Positions 1 to 6,397 of a DNA stretch of 6,397 nucleotides are shown here, piece after piece. The notes under the pieces are model-generated. The model saw only the letters and a program-made list of their open reading frames with translations. It searched no databases and was not told the DNA's origin. Source of the stretch: Desulfobacterales bacterium (lineage in GTDB: Bacteria > Desulfobacterota > Desulfobacteria > Desulfobacterales > Desulfosalsimonadaceae). Location: NCBI GenBank assembly GCA_018224315.1, contig JAGTVF010000170.1, forward strand, positions 1 to 6,397, written 5' to 3'. The translations under genes were made by a program, and so were the position numbers. Position 1 is the stretch's first letter. The number at the start of each line of letters is the position of its first letter.

Positions 1-567
1 GACATCTCCCACGTATTAAACATCCGCATCATTGCCGATCTTTCCGACCGCATTGCCTTTATGCGGCAAAAACACAATATCAGCGAAAAAGAATCCATCA
101 GCTATATTACCGAAGAAGACAGCACCCGGGCGCGCTGGGCCCATTACCTGTACAAGGTGGATCTGACAGACCCGCACAGCTATGACATGACCATCCGGGT
201 CAAGCGGATGAACATTGAAGATGCTGCGGAAACCATCTGCCACGCAGCCCGGCGGGAAACCTTTGCCGCAACCCCGGATTCAAAAAAAGCCATTGCAGAT
301 CTGGCACTGAGTTCCCGGGTGAAAGCGGCCATTGAAAATTACTGCAAGCCCGATCTAAAGGTATCGGTAAATGCCACCAGCGGGATTGTCTATATCAAGG
401 CCGAAACCCACAATGTCCGCAAAACCGGATACACCAGCTTTAAAACCGAAGAATATCTCAGGGAAAAAACCAAAAAAGAAATCACCGATGAGATTGGTGC
501 GGCAATAAATGGAATTCCGGGCATTGAAAACGTATTGTATGACGTGGAGCCGCCTGCATACACATAG
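1..567 (+). CDS. Cytidylate kinase-like protein with C-terminal BON domain (5' end missing)
   Basis: The reading frame is open from the first base, so the gene starts upstream and 188 residues are visible. Visible residues about 1-95 look like the C-terminal half of the cytidylate-kinase-like P-loop family: a strand of the type VLNIRIIADLSDRI, then a helical lid-like segment (SEKESISYITEEDSTRARW), then DPHSYDMTIRVKRM and a final helix (EDAAETICHAAR). The P-loop itself would lie outside the window. Residues about 102-188 resemble a BON domain, with strands SVNATSGIVYIKAE and a final GIPGIENVLYDV, separated by a charged stretch longer than usual. Family members are presumed NMP-type kinases, but the substrate of this subgroup is not established. 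BON domains usually bind lipid or other ligands. The gene ends 38 nt before the cotransporter gene on the same strand and probably shares its transcript. Its GC content is about 49% by hand count, lower than the genes that follow. The kinase-like call is fairly sure, the BON call moderate. Confidence 0.75.
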   Translation, partial: DISHVLNIRIIADLSDRIAFMRQKHNISEKESISYITEEDSTRARWAHYLYKVDLTDPHSYDMTIRVKRMNIEDAAETICHAARRETFAATPDSKKAIADLALSSRVKAAIENYCKPDLKVSVNATSGIVYIKAETHNVRKTGYTSFKTEEYLREKTKKEITDEIGAAINGIPGIENVLYDVEPPAYT

Positions 568-605
568 CCAATCATCTGCGAGCCCGATGACATGAAAGAC
601 CAGCC

Positions 606-3227
606 ATGAGCGCATCTGCTGCAGGCGGGAAAAAAACCGGAACGCTGGGCACCTTTTCCGGGGTCTTTACGCCGAGCATCCTGACGATTCTCGGTATCAT
701 CCTGTTTCTGCGCCTGGGCTACGTGGTGGGCAGCGCCGGCCTGTTATGGGCCCTTGTCATCATTGCCCTGGCCAATCTCATTTCGGTGCTCACATCCCTT
801 TCCCTGGCGGCCATTTCCACCAGCCTTAACGTCAAGGGCGGCGGGGACTATTACCTGATTTCCCGGACGCTGGGCCTGGAATTCGGCGGAGCCATCGGCA
901 TTGTCCTGTTTCTGGCCCAGTCGGTCTCCATTGCTTTTTACAGCATCGGCTTTGGGGAAGTGCTGGCCGCACTGCTGCCTTTTGCAGCAAGGGCGCACGC
1001 CCAGATCATTGCCGCAGCCGCGGTGGTGCTGCTGTTTGTTTTTGCCTGGCTGGGCGCGGACTGGGCCGCGCGCTTCCAGTCGGTGATCATGGTGGTGCTG
1101 TTTGCCGCGATTTTGTCGTTTTTTGCCGGCGGCATTCTGCGCTGGGATACGGCGCTTTTTGCTCAAAACATTGCCGCCCCGGAAACCGCGCCGCCCTTTT
1201 GGGTGATTTTTGCCATTTTTTTCCCCGCGGTCACCGGATTCACCCAGGGCGTAAGCATGTCCGGGGATCTGAAAGACCCGGGCAAAAGCCTTCCCAACGG
1301 CACATTTGCCGCAGTGGGGTTCTCCATTGTCATCTACCTGGCCGCTGCGGTTGTTTTTGCCGGCAGCCTGCCCGGCGATATCCTGGCAACGGATTACAAC
1401 GCCATGAAGCGGGTTGCCGCCATTGACGCCCTGGTGCTGGCCGGGGTGATCTCGGCCACCCTGTCTTCAGGGATGGCCTCGTTTATGGGCGCCCCGCGGA
1501 TTCTGCAGTCGCTTTCCAGGGACCGGATATTTCCGTTTCTGCTCCCGTTTGCCAAAGGCGCCGGGCCGGCTGACAATCCCAGACGCGCGGTGCTGCTCTC
1601 TGCCGCCATCGCTTGTGCCACCATCGCTCTGGGCAACTTAAATGTGGTGGCCCCCGTGGTGTCCATGTTTTTCCTGATTTCCTACGGCCTGCTCAACTAT
1701 GCCACCTTTTTTGAGGCAAGGGCGGCAAGCCCGGCATTCCGGCCCACATTCCGGTTCTACGACAAGCGCCTGAGCCTGGCCGGCGGTCTGGCCTGCCTGG
1801 GGGTTATGCTGGCCATTGACATGACCGCGGGCATCGTGGCCCTGGCGTTTTTGTCTGCCATCTACCAGTACCTCAGCCGCACCGCGGGCCCGGCCCGCTG
1901 GGCCGACAGCCAGAGATCCTACCGGTTCCAGCAGATCCGCAACCACCTGCTCCGGGCCGCCCAGGACCCGGAACATCCCCGAAACTGGCGGCCGGCCCTG
2001 CTGATTTTCTCAGATGATCCCGAAAGACGAAAACCCCTGCTCCGCCTGGCCGACTGGATCCAGGGCGACAGCGGATTTGCCAGCATGGTAAAAATTTTGC
2101 AAACCGAAGGACCGGAGGCCGAAAAACAGCGCCAGGAAACAGAAAAACAGCTTCTGGAAGACATCCGGGAACTGGAAGTAAATGTGTTTCCCCTGGTGCT
2201 CACGGGTTCCAATTTCCGCCTCACCATGGAAGTGCTGATCCAGGCCTACGGCATCGGCCCGCTGCGCGCCAACACCATGATCACCAACTGGCTGGACATG
2301 AGCCAGTCCAGCCCTTCAGCCCACCGGACCAAACGCTTCGGCCTCTACCTGCAGGCCGCCTTTGCCCGGGGATGCAATATTTTGCTGTTTTCCGCGGAAA
2401 AAACCCAATGGGACAGGCTGCTGAAAATGCCGCCGGAAAAGCGGCGCATGGATGTATGGTGGCGCGGGGATGCCACCAGCCGGCTGATGATTTTGTTTGC
2501 CCACATGATCCGCCAGAACCCGGGATGGGAAAAATCCAGGATCCGGGTGCTGGATGTGAGCGAAGACGCCCTGGCAACCGGTAAAACCGTTTCAGACATC
2601 CATGAGACCCTGACCGAAATCCGCATCGAGGCCGAGCCCGAAATCGTGGCCCGGGCCGACAGTGATGCCGTGGCCGCTTACAGCAAGGATGCCGCCATCG
2701 TGTTTCTGCCCTTTCAGCTCCGGGACCAGCAGCCCGTGGACCTGTTTGACAGCCTGCTTTCGGATCTGCTTTGCCGGCTGCCGGTTTCCGCGGCCATGCT
2801 GGCGGCAAAAGACATTGACCTGGCCGCCGAACCCGAGGCCGGCACAGCCGGCGATATCGCAGCGGTTTTAGACCGGCTTACAGACATCCGCAAAAAAGGC
2901 AAAGCATCCGAACAGGAAGCCCAAGAGGCCTCGGCCGCGGCAGAGGAAAAAATGGATGCCTGGCGCCGGGCCATTGAATCCGGCGATGACCCGGAAAGCA
3001 TCCGGCAGTTTTACAGCGACTCGGTGGAGGCCAAAAACCGGGCTGTGGAATGCGGCCGCAAGGCCGCCAAACTGGCGGCGGTGTGCGAACACCTCTCGGA
3101 AACCGCCCAACGGCTGGGCGCTGATATGAACGAGGAAACAGAAGGACTGTCTGAACCGAAAAAGGCCCGGGATCTGCCCGGGGACCCGTCAACCCGTAAA
3201 ACCGGAGACAAAAAGGATGCAGACTAA
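606..3227 (+). CDS. Cation-chloride cotransporter (SLC12/NKCC-like, APC superfamily)
   Basis: This 873-residue inner-membrane protein should move Cl- together with K+ and/or Na+. Membrane helices fill residues about 18-420 in an APC-type fold. Landmarks matching animal NKCC proteins are TM1 with GIILFLRLGYVVGSAG, the TM3 region with GGGDYYLISRTLGLEFGG followed by FYSIGF, TM6 with FFPAVTGFTQGVSMSGDLKD, TM8 with SATLSSGMASFMGAPR, and TM10 with NLNVVAPVVSMFFLISY. After the membrane part come RFQQIRNHLLRAA and WRPALLIFSDDP, as in the cytosolic C-terminal domain of SLC12 proteins, which runs to about residue 745. Residues 755-873 form a charged tail, probably helical or coiled-coil, that I do not recognise from the family. 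The ATG is chosen because an in-frame TGA lies six codons upstream (588-590) and the next Met is deep inside the membrane domain. The ribosome site is weak (GAAAGA at 594-599). The gene overlaps the next one by 11 nt. The family assignment is firm; the exact ion stoichiometry is inference. Confidence 0.93.
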   Translation: MSASAAGGKKTGTLGTFSGVFTPSILTILGIILFLRLGYVVGSAGLLWALVIIALANLISVLTSLSLAAISTSLNVKGGGDYYLISRTLGLEFGGAIGIVLFLAQSVSIAFYSIGFGEVLAALLPFAARAHAQIIAAAAVVLLFVFAWLGADWAARFQSVIMVVLFAAILSFFAGGILRWDTALFAQNIAAPETAPPFWVIFAIFFPAVTGFTQGVSMSGDLKDPGKSLPNGTFAAVGFSIVIYLAAAVVFAGSLPGDILATDYNAMKRVAAIDALVLAGVISATLSSGMASFMGAPRILQSLSRDRIFPFLLPFAKGAGPADNPRRAVLLSAAIACATIALGNLNVVAPVVSMFFLISYGLLNYATFFEARAASPAFRPTFRFYDKRLSLAGGLACLGVMLAIDMTAGIVALAFLSAIYQYLSRTAGPARWADSQRSYRFQQIRNHLLRAAQDPEHPRNWRPALLIFSDDPERRKPLLRLADWIQGDSGFASMVKILQTEGPEAEKQRQETEKQLLEDIRELEVNVFPLVLTGSNFRLTMEVLIQAYGIGPLRANTMITNWLDMSQSSPSAHRTKRFGLYLQAAFARGCNILLFSAEKTQWDRLLKMPPEKRRMDVWWRGDATSRLMILFAHMIRQNPGWEKSRIRVLDVSEDALATGKTVSDIHETLTEIRIEAEPEIVARADSDAVAAYSKDAAIVFLPFQLRDQQPVDLFDSLLSDLLCRLPVSAAMLAAKDIDLAAEPEAGTAGDIAAVLDRLTDIRKKGKASEQEAQEASAAAEEKMDAWRRAIESGDDPESIRQFYSDSVEAKNRAVECGRKAAKLAAVCEHLSETAQRLGADMNEETEGLSEPKKARDLPGDPSTRKTGDKKDAD
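3204..3207 (+). promoter_or_regulatory. Ribosome binding site of the DHH gene, inside the cotransporter gene
   Basis: GGAG lies 9 nt before the ATG at 3217, within the last codons of the cotransporter gene. With the 11-nt gene overlap this implies translational coupling and supports the chosen start. Confidence 0.6.
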
Positions 3228-4350
3228 AAAAACCGAAAAAACCGATCCGGACCCAACCCGGGCGGCAGGCCCGGATATGGCCGGGGCCCTGGATTCTTTC
3301 CGGGGGCAGAAGCACGCGGTGGTGCTTCAGGAATTTCCGGATCCGGATGCCATTGCCTGCGGGTATGCCCACCAGATCATCAGTGCAGACTTTGATATCC
3401 AGGCCGATATCTATTACTGCGGCCGCATCAGCCATCAGCAAAACATTGCCCTGGTCAAACTCATGGGCATTGAACTGTTCCGGTGCGAGACTTCCACGGA
3501 TCTGAAATCCTACGACGGAGCCGTTTTTCTCGACAATCAGGGGACAACGGCCGGCTCCCTGCTCGATTCCCTGGAAAAGGCCGGCGTGCCGCCGCTGATC
3601 ATCGTGGATCACCATGAGCCGCAGGATCGCATAAAGGCGCAGTTCAAAGACATCCGCACCAAAATCGGAGCGGCTTCCTCCATTTATGCCCAATACCTGG
3701 AAAACGGCATTATTGAACTCAATTCTTCGGACAAAAACCACATTCTCATGGCCACTGCCCTGGCCCACGGCATTATCACGGATACAAACGGATTTATCAA
3801 CGCCCGGGAAGAAGATTTCCATGCAGCGGCATTTTTGTCTGAATACCGGGACCGGGACCTGCTTACCCGGATCATGAACCAGGCCCGGTCCACGCAAACC
3901 ATGAAGGTGATCCACAAGGCCCTGGGCAGCCGGGAAATCGTCCAGAATTTCTGCTTTGCCGGCGTGGGCTACCTGCGGGCAGAGGACCGGGATGCCATTC
4001 CCCAGGCCGCGGATTTTCTGCTCACAGAGGAAAACGTGCACACCGCCATTGTCTACGGCATTGTCACCGGAGACAACTGGAAGGAAGCCGTGATTGGCTC
4101 CATGCGCACCAACCGGATCACCATTGACCCGGATCAGTTTATCAAGGACGTGTTTGGAAAAGACGCCAGCGGCAAGTATTTCGGGGGCGGAAAAATGTCT
4201 GCCGGGGGATTTCACATCCCTGTGGGATTTCTTTCCGGCAGCGGGGACAAGCAGTTCCAGCAGCACAAGTGGAGCGTGTTCAACGAGCAGATCAAGCTGA
4301 AAATCTTTGACAAAATCGGGGTTAAGGTCGACGAAAAAAAGGAAGAGTAA
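3217..4350 (+). CDS. DHH/DHHA1 family phosphoesterase (NrnA/PAP-phosphatase-like)
   Basis: This is a 377-residue cytoplasmic protein of the DHH superfamily, whose members cleave phosphoester bonds in nanoRNA, pAp or cyclic dinucleotides with Mn2+. Motif I is PDPDA (41-45), motif II is VFLDNQG (Asp106), motif III is VDHHEP (DHH 131-133) and motif IV is GIITDTNGF (Asp189). A C-terminal DHHA1 domain ends in GGGKMSAGGF (323-332). There is no signal peptide or membrane helix. Two usual residues differ: the His three positions before PDPDA is Gln38, and the His of the GGGH loop is Lys326. The other metal ligands are intact, so this looks like a distinct subfamily rather than a dead enzyme. The first 30 residues are polar and probably disordered; a start at Met21 is possible, but the ATG at 3217 has a good ribosome site. 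It starts within the cotransporter gene, so the two are almost certainly co-expressed. The fold is sure; the substrate is not. Confidence 0.9.
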   Translation: MQTKKTEKTDPDPTRAAGPDMAGALDSFRGQKHAVVLQEFPDPDAIACGYAHQIISADFDIQADIYYCGRISHQQNIALVKLMGIELFRCETSTDLKSYDGAVFLDNQGTTAGSLLDSLEKAGVPPLIIVDHHEPQDRIKAQFKDIRTKIGAASSIYAQYLENGIIELNSSDKNHILMATALAHGIITDTNGFINAREEDFHAAAFLSEYRDRDLLTRIMNQARSTQTMKVIHKALGSREIVQNFCFAGVGYLRAEDRDAIPQAADFLLTEENVHTAIVYGIVTGDNWKEAVIGSMRTNRITIDPDQFIKDVFGKDASGKYFGGGKMSAGGFHIPVGFLSGSGDKQFQQHKWSVFNEQIKLKIFDKIGVKVDEKKEE

Positions 4351-4362
4351 CCGGGCCCGGAG

Positions 4363-5331
4363 CTATCCCCGCATGACCACGTATACCAGGTAGGCCGCAT
4401 AGAAAACCAGCAGGACCGCCCCTTCCCAGCGGTCCAGACGGCGGCGCTGACCGGAAAACATGGTGGCAAAAAGAATCAGGCTGGCCACCACCACCATGCC
4501 GATGTCCAGGTTGGCCCCCCGGTGAAAGGGAAGGGGCTTGATCACCGAACTGATGCCCAGCACGAAAAAAATATTGAAAATATTGGAGCCCACCACGTTG
4601 CCCACGGCGATTTCCACATTTTTGCGCCAGGCGGCCATGGCCGAGGTGGCCAGCTCGGGAAGGGAAGTGCCCACGGCCACGATGGTCAGGCCCACCATCT
4701 CCTGGCTCATGCCAAGGGAGAAGGCAATATCTGTAGCACCGTCCACGATCCATTTACCGCCCAGGGCAAGGCCGGCCAGGCCGGCGGCCACCAGGCCCAG
4801 GGATGCGGCCATGGTCCGATGCTGCATGGGAAGGTCCCGGCCGTTGGCAGAGATGTTTCCGGCAATGCTTGCCGAGTAATACAAAAAAATGGCAAAAAAC
4901 AACAGAAACACCAGCCCGTCGGAGCGCGACACGTCCGAATAGGCCCAGCCGTCGAGCAGCCGGTCATTGGCCGCGATCCACAGCACCACCGCCGCCAGCA
5001 GGCTAAAGGGAATTTCCCGCCAAACCGTGCCCCGGGATACGGCCAGGGGATAAATCAGGGCGGATACACCCAGGATCAGAAGGATATTGGCGATGTTGCT
5101 GCCCAGAACATTGCCGATGGCAATACCGGCATTGCCCTGAAGGCTTGCGGTGACATTGACAAACAGCTCAGGGGCCGAAGTGCCAAAGGACACAATGGTC
5201 AGACCGATCACCAGATCCGATATTTTATACCGCCGGGCAACGGAACCAGCACCTTCCACCAGAAAATCCGCGCCCTTGACCAGGAGCGCAAGTCCGATGA
5301 CCAGAAGACCAACAGGCAATATATAAGACAT
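4363..5331 (-). CDS. Calcium/sodium antiporter (CaCA family, YrbG-type)
   Basis: This 322-residue inner-membrane exchanger has the two inverted alpha repeats of the CaCA family. Repeat 1 has SFGTSAPEL (48-56) and GNVLGSNIANILLILG (73-88). Repeat 2 has AVGTSLPELATS (219-230) and GNVVGSNIFNIFFVLG (244-259). The two acidic ion ligands are Glu55 and Glu226. At the paired positions where the archaeal NCX_Mj, as I recall it, has Asn and Asp, this protein has Asn82 and Asn253. About ten hydrophobic helices and the length are normal for the family. The start is supported by the hydrophobic N-terminus typical of the family and by an AGG-rich ribosome site (complement of 5335-5340) 3-5 nt upstream. It ends tail to tail with the DHH gene, 12 nt apart. 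It probably exports Ca2+ in exchange for Na+, but cation choice in this family cannot be read with confidence; K+ or H+ coupling is possible. Confidence 0.93.
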   Translation of the reverse strand: MSYILPVGLLVIGLALLVKGADFLVEGAGSVARRYKISDLVIGLTIVSFGTSAPELFVNVTASLQGNAGIAIGNVLGSNIANILLILGVSALIYPLAVSRGTVWREIPFSLLAAVVLWIAANDRLLDGWAYSDVSRSDGLVFLLFFAIFLYYSASIAGNISANGRDLPMQHRTMAASLGLVAAGLAGLALGGKWIVDGATDIAFSLGMSQEMVGLTIVAVGTSLPELATSAMAAWRKNVEIAVGNVVGSNIFNIFFVLGISSVIKPLPFHRGANLDIGMVVVASLILFATMFSGQRRRLDRWEGAVLLVFYAAYLVYVVMRG

Positions 5332-5405
5332 CCGCCACCTTTTTTCCGAAAAGCCCGGGAATCGGTTACCAGAAATGGACCATGTTTTTACGCTGCCACT
5401 GCCAG

Positions 5406-5434
5406 AGAATAACCCGGACCGGATATAAAATCAA
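5406..5434 (-). promoter_or_regulatory. Candidate sigma70-type promoter for the antiporter gene
   Basis: On the minus strand, TTGATT (complement of 5429-5434) and TATTCT (complement of 5406-5411) are separated by exactly 17 nt. Each matches four of six consensus bases. Transcription would start near 5399 and leave a leader of roughly 68 nt before the antiporter ATG. Position and spacing are right, but the hexamers are weak, so this is tentative. Confidence 0.3.
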
Positions 5435-5463
5435 ACAAGTTAGTGAGTGACATAGCTATATTG

Positions 5464-5499
5464 GTGCCCGAACGAAAAAGATGATTTTCGTTCGGGCAC
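5464..5499 (-). terminator. Perfect 15-bp hairpin just after hypE, probable transcript 3' end
   Basis: Arms 5464-5478 and 5485-5499 are perfectly complementary (GTGCCCGAACGAAAA on the plus strand) around a 6-nt loop, and a G-U and an A-U pair can extend the base. The hairpin begins 4 nt after the hypE TGA. Neither strand has a T-run after the stem, so it is not a classical intrinsic terminator. It could stop transcription with Rho, protect the hypE mRNA 3' end, or be a copy of a dispersed repeat. The structure is certain; the role is inferred from position. Confidence 0.55.
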
Positions 5500-5503
5500 T
5501 ATA

Positions 5504-6397
5504 TCAGCAGATGCGGGGAAGTTGGCTGCCGGTGAGCATATCCACGATGCGACGGCCGCCGATGGCGGTTTCCATGACCACCCGGCCCGGGTGATCGGCC
5601 GTAGCCTCGCCGATAATACAGGCATCAGCGCCCAGGGGGTCATTCTTGAGCGCGGCAAGCACGGCATCGGCACAGACCCTGTCAACAATGGCGATGAGCT
5701 TTCCTTCGTTTGCCGCATACAACGGATCAATTCCCAGAAGCTCGCACAGGCCGGCAACCGGTTTTTTCACCAAAAGGGCGGATTCATTGATATGGATGCC
5801 CACGCCCGAGGCCAGGGCGATTTCGTTTAATGCGGTGGCCACTCCGCCCCGGGTGGGGTCCCGCAGCACCCGGATGCCGTCCGGGGCGGCGGCAAGCATA
5901 CGCGCCACAAGGCCGTTTAAGGCGGCGCTGTCGCTTTTCACGTCCGCATCAAAGCTCAGCCCCTCCCGCTGGTTTAAGATGGTCATGCCATGATCGGCCA
6001 TGGTGCCGCTTAAAAGAACACAGTCCCCGGCCCGGGCATTGGCGGCGCTAATTTCAAGATCCCCGGCAATCCAGCCCACGCCAGAGGTATTGATAAACAA
6101 TTTGTCCGCCGCCCCCCGGGGCACCACCTTGGTGTCGCCGGCAACGATTCTGACTCCGGCCTGCCGGGCGGCAGCGGCCATGGAGGCGACAATGGTTTCC
6201 AGATCCCGGATGGCAAAGCCTTCCTCGATGATCAGCCCGGCGCTTAAATACAAGGGCACGGCCCCGCTCATGGCAATGTCGTTGACCGTGCCGTTGACCG
6301 CCAGATCCCCGATGTTGCCGCCCGGAAAAAACAGGGGATCGACCACAAAAGAGTCCGTGGAAAAGGCCATGCGCCCTTTTTGGGACTCGATGACCGC
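5504..6397 (-). CDS. hypE: Hydrogenase maturation protein HypE (5' end missing)
   Basis: HypE makes the cyanide ligand of the [NiFe]-hydrogenase active site: HypF carbamoylates its C-terminal Cys, and HypE dehydrates the group with ATP to a thiocyanate that is passed to the HypC/HypD complex. The frame is open to the window edge, giving 297 visible residues; roughly 40 N-terminal residues are missing against the usual length. The ATG at 6370 is internal, since it aligns inside the conserved FSTDSFVVDPLFFPGGNIG segment. Other family marks are AVNGTVNDIAMSGA, GDTKVVPRGAADKLFINTSG, DPTRGGVATALNEIA and YAANEGK, typical of the PurM-like ATP-binding fold. The protein ends in the diagnostic PRIC, with the reactive Cys as the last residue before TGA. 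A strong hairpin follows the stop. Other hyp genes would be expected upstream, beyond the right edge. Confidence 0.96.
   Translation of the reverse strand, partial: AVIESQKGRMAFSTDSFVVDPLFFPGGNIGDLAVNGTVNDIAMSGAVPLYLSAGLIIEEGFAIRDLETIVASMAAAARQAGVRIVAGDTKVVPRGAADKLFINTSGVGWIAGDLEISAANARAGDCVLLSGTMADHGMTILNQREGLSFDADVKSDSAALNGLVARMLAAAPDGIRVLRDPTRGGVATALNEIALASGVGIHINESALLVKKPVAGLCELLGIDPLYAANEGKLIAIVDRVCADAVLAALKNDPLGADACIIGEATADHPGRVVMETAIGGRRIVDMLTGSQLPRIC

Larger units (their letters stand above)
5332..5503. other. Spacer between antiporter gene and hypE
   Basis: This 172-nt non-coding stretch is AT-richer than the genes around it. It contains the hypE-side hairpin (5464-5499), the weak minus-strand promoter candidate (5406-5434), an 8-nt palindrome ATAGCTAT at 5452-5459, and the antiporter ribosome site next to 5331. 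I see no tRNA, riboswitch-like fold or small gene with a believable ribosome site. Confidence 0.6.

Noticed and set aside
2878..4266. A 462-codon minus-strand open frame across the cotransporter tail and the DHH gene
   Set aside because: It covers two well-supported genes in antisense, has a Pro/Gly/Arg-rich shadow composition and matches no family I know.
4351..4360. CCGGGCCCGG as a bidirectional terminator
   Set aside because: The palindrome leaves no proper loop, and the nearest T-run on the minus strand (complement of 4334-4340) is about 10 nt away; there is none on the plus strand.
4522..5412. A 296-codon plus-strand open frame opposite the antiporter gene
   Set aside because: It is antisense to a clear CaCA antiporter; its product is His/Gly/Gln-rich with no fold-like pattern, as expected for a shadow of GC-rich membrane-protein codons.
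5424..5431. TATAAAAT as a plus-strand -10 element
   Set aside because: No -35-like hexamer lies at suitable spacing, and no plus-strand gene follows; the AT-rich spacer explains it.
5464..5506. hypE TGA followed at once by a stem-loop, which could look like a selenocysteine codon with a SECIS element
   Set aside because: HypE normally ends exactly at PRIC with the Cys last, which its chemistry needs. Read-through would add only 15 further codons before TAG, and those are made of the inverted repeat.
6368..6370. ATG as the hypE start
   Set aside because: The nine codons upstream are open to the window edge and the ATG falls inside a conserved HypE segment, so the true start is outside the window.

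Overview
The window reads as chromosomal DNA from a moderately GC-rich bacterium. The gene set and protein style fit an anaerobic Desulfobacterota (Deltaproteobacteria) species, with hydrogenase maturation, a BON-fused cytidylate-kinase-like protein and a DHH phosphoesterase. That placement is inference from family resemblance; there is no rRNA or marker gene here to settle it. Coding density is very high, and I see no mobile element, CRISPR array, tRNA or rRNA.

Layout. The left two thirds (1-4350) is a tight plus-strand cluster. It holds the 3' part of a cytidylate-kinase-like gene with a C-terminal BON domain (1-567), a large cation-chloride cotransporter homologue (606-3227), and a DHH/DHHA1 phosphoesterase (3217-4350) whose start lies inside the transporter's 3' end. 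The right third is on the minus strand. A YrbG-type calcium/sodium antiporter (4363-5331) meets the phosphoesterase gene tail to tail with a 12-nt gap. After a 172-nt spacer comes the 3' part of hypE (5504-6397), which runs off the window. The spacer holds a strong inverted repeat directly after the hypE stop and a weak candidate promoter for the antiporter.

How the genes may work together. The transporter resembles the animal NKCC/KCC (SLC12) family closely enough that the known K+ and Na+ site residues can be read off, and most are retained, which points to a Na+/K+/Cl- symporter-like protein. It is very probably co-expressed with the phosphoesterase (11-nt overlap) and probably with the kinase-like gene (38-nt gap). 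A nucleotide-handling protein on each side of an ion cotransporter suggests salt or K+ homeostasis tied to a nucleotide signal. This is a hypothesis, not something the sequence proves. The antiporter adds a second ion-transport function next door but is transcribed separately. hypE belongs to [NiFe]-hydrogenase maturation and is probably functionally unrelated.
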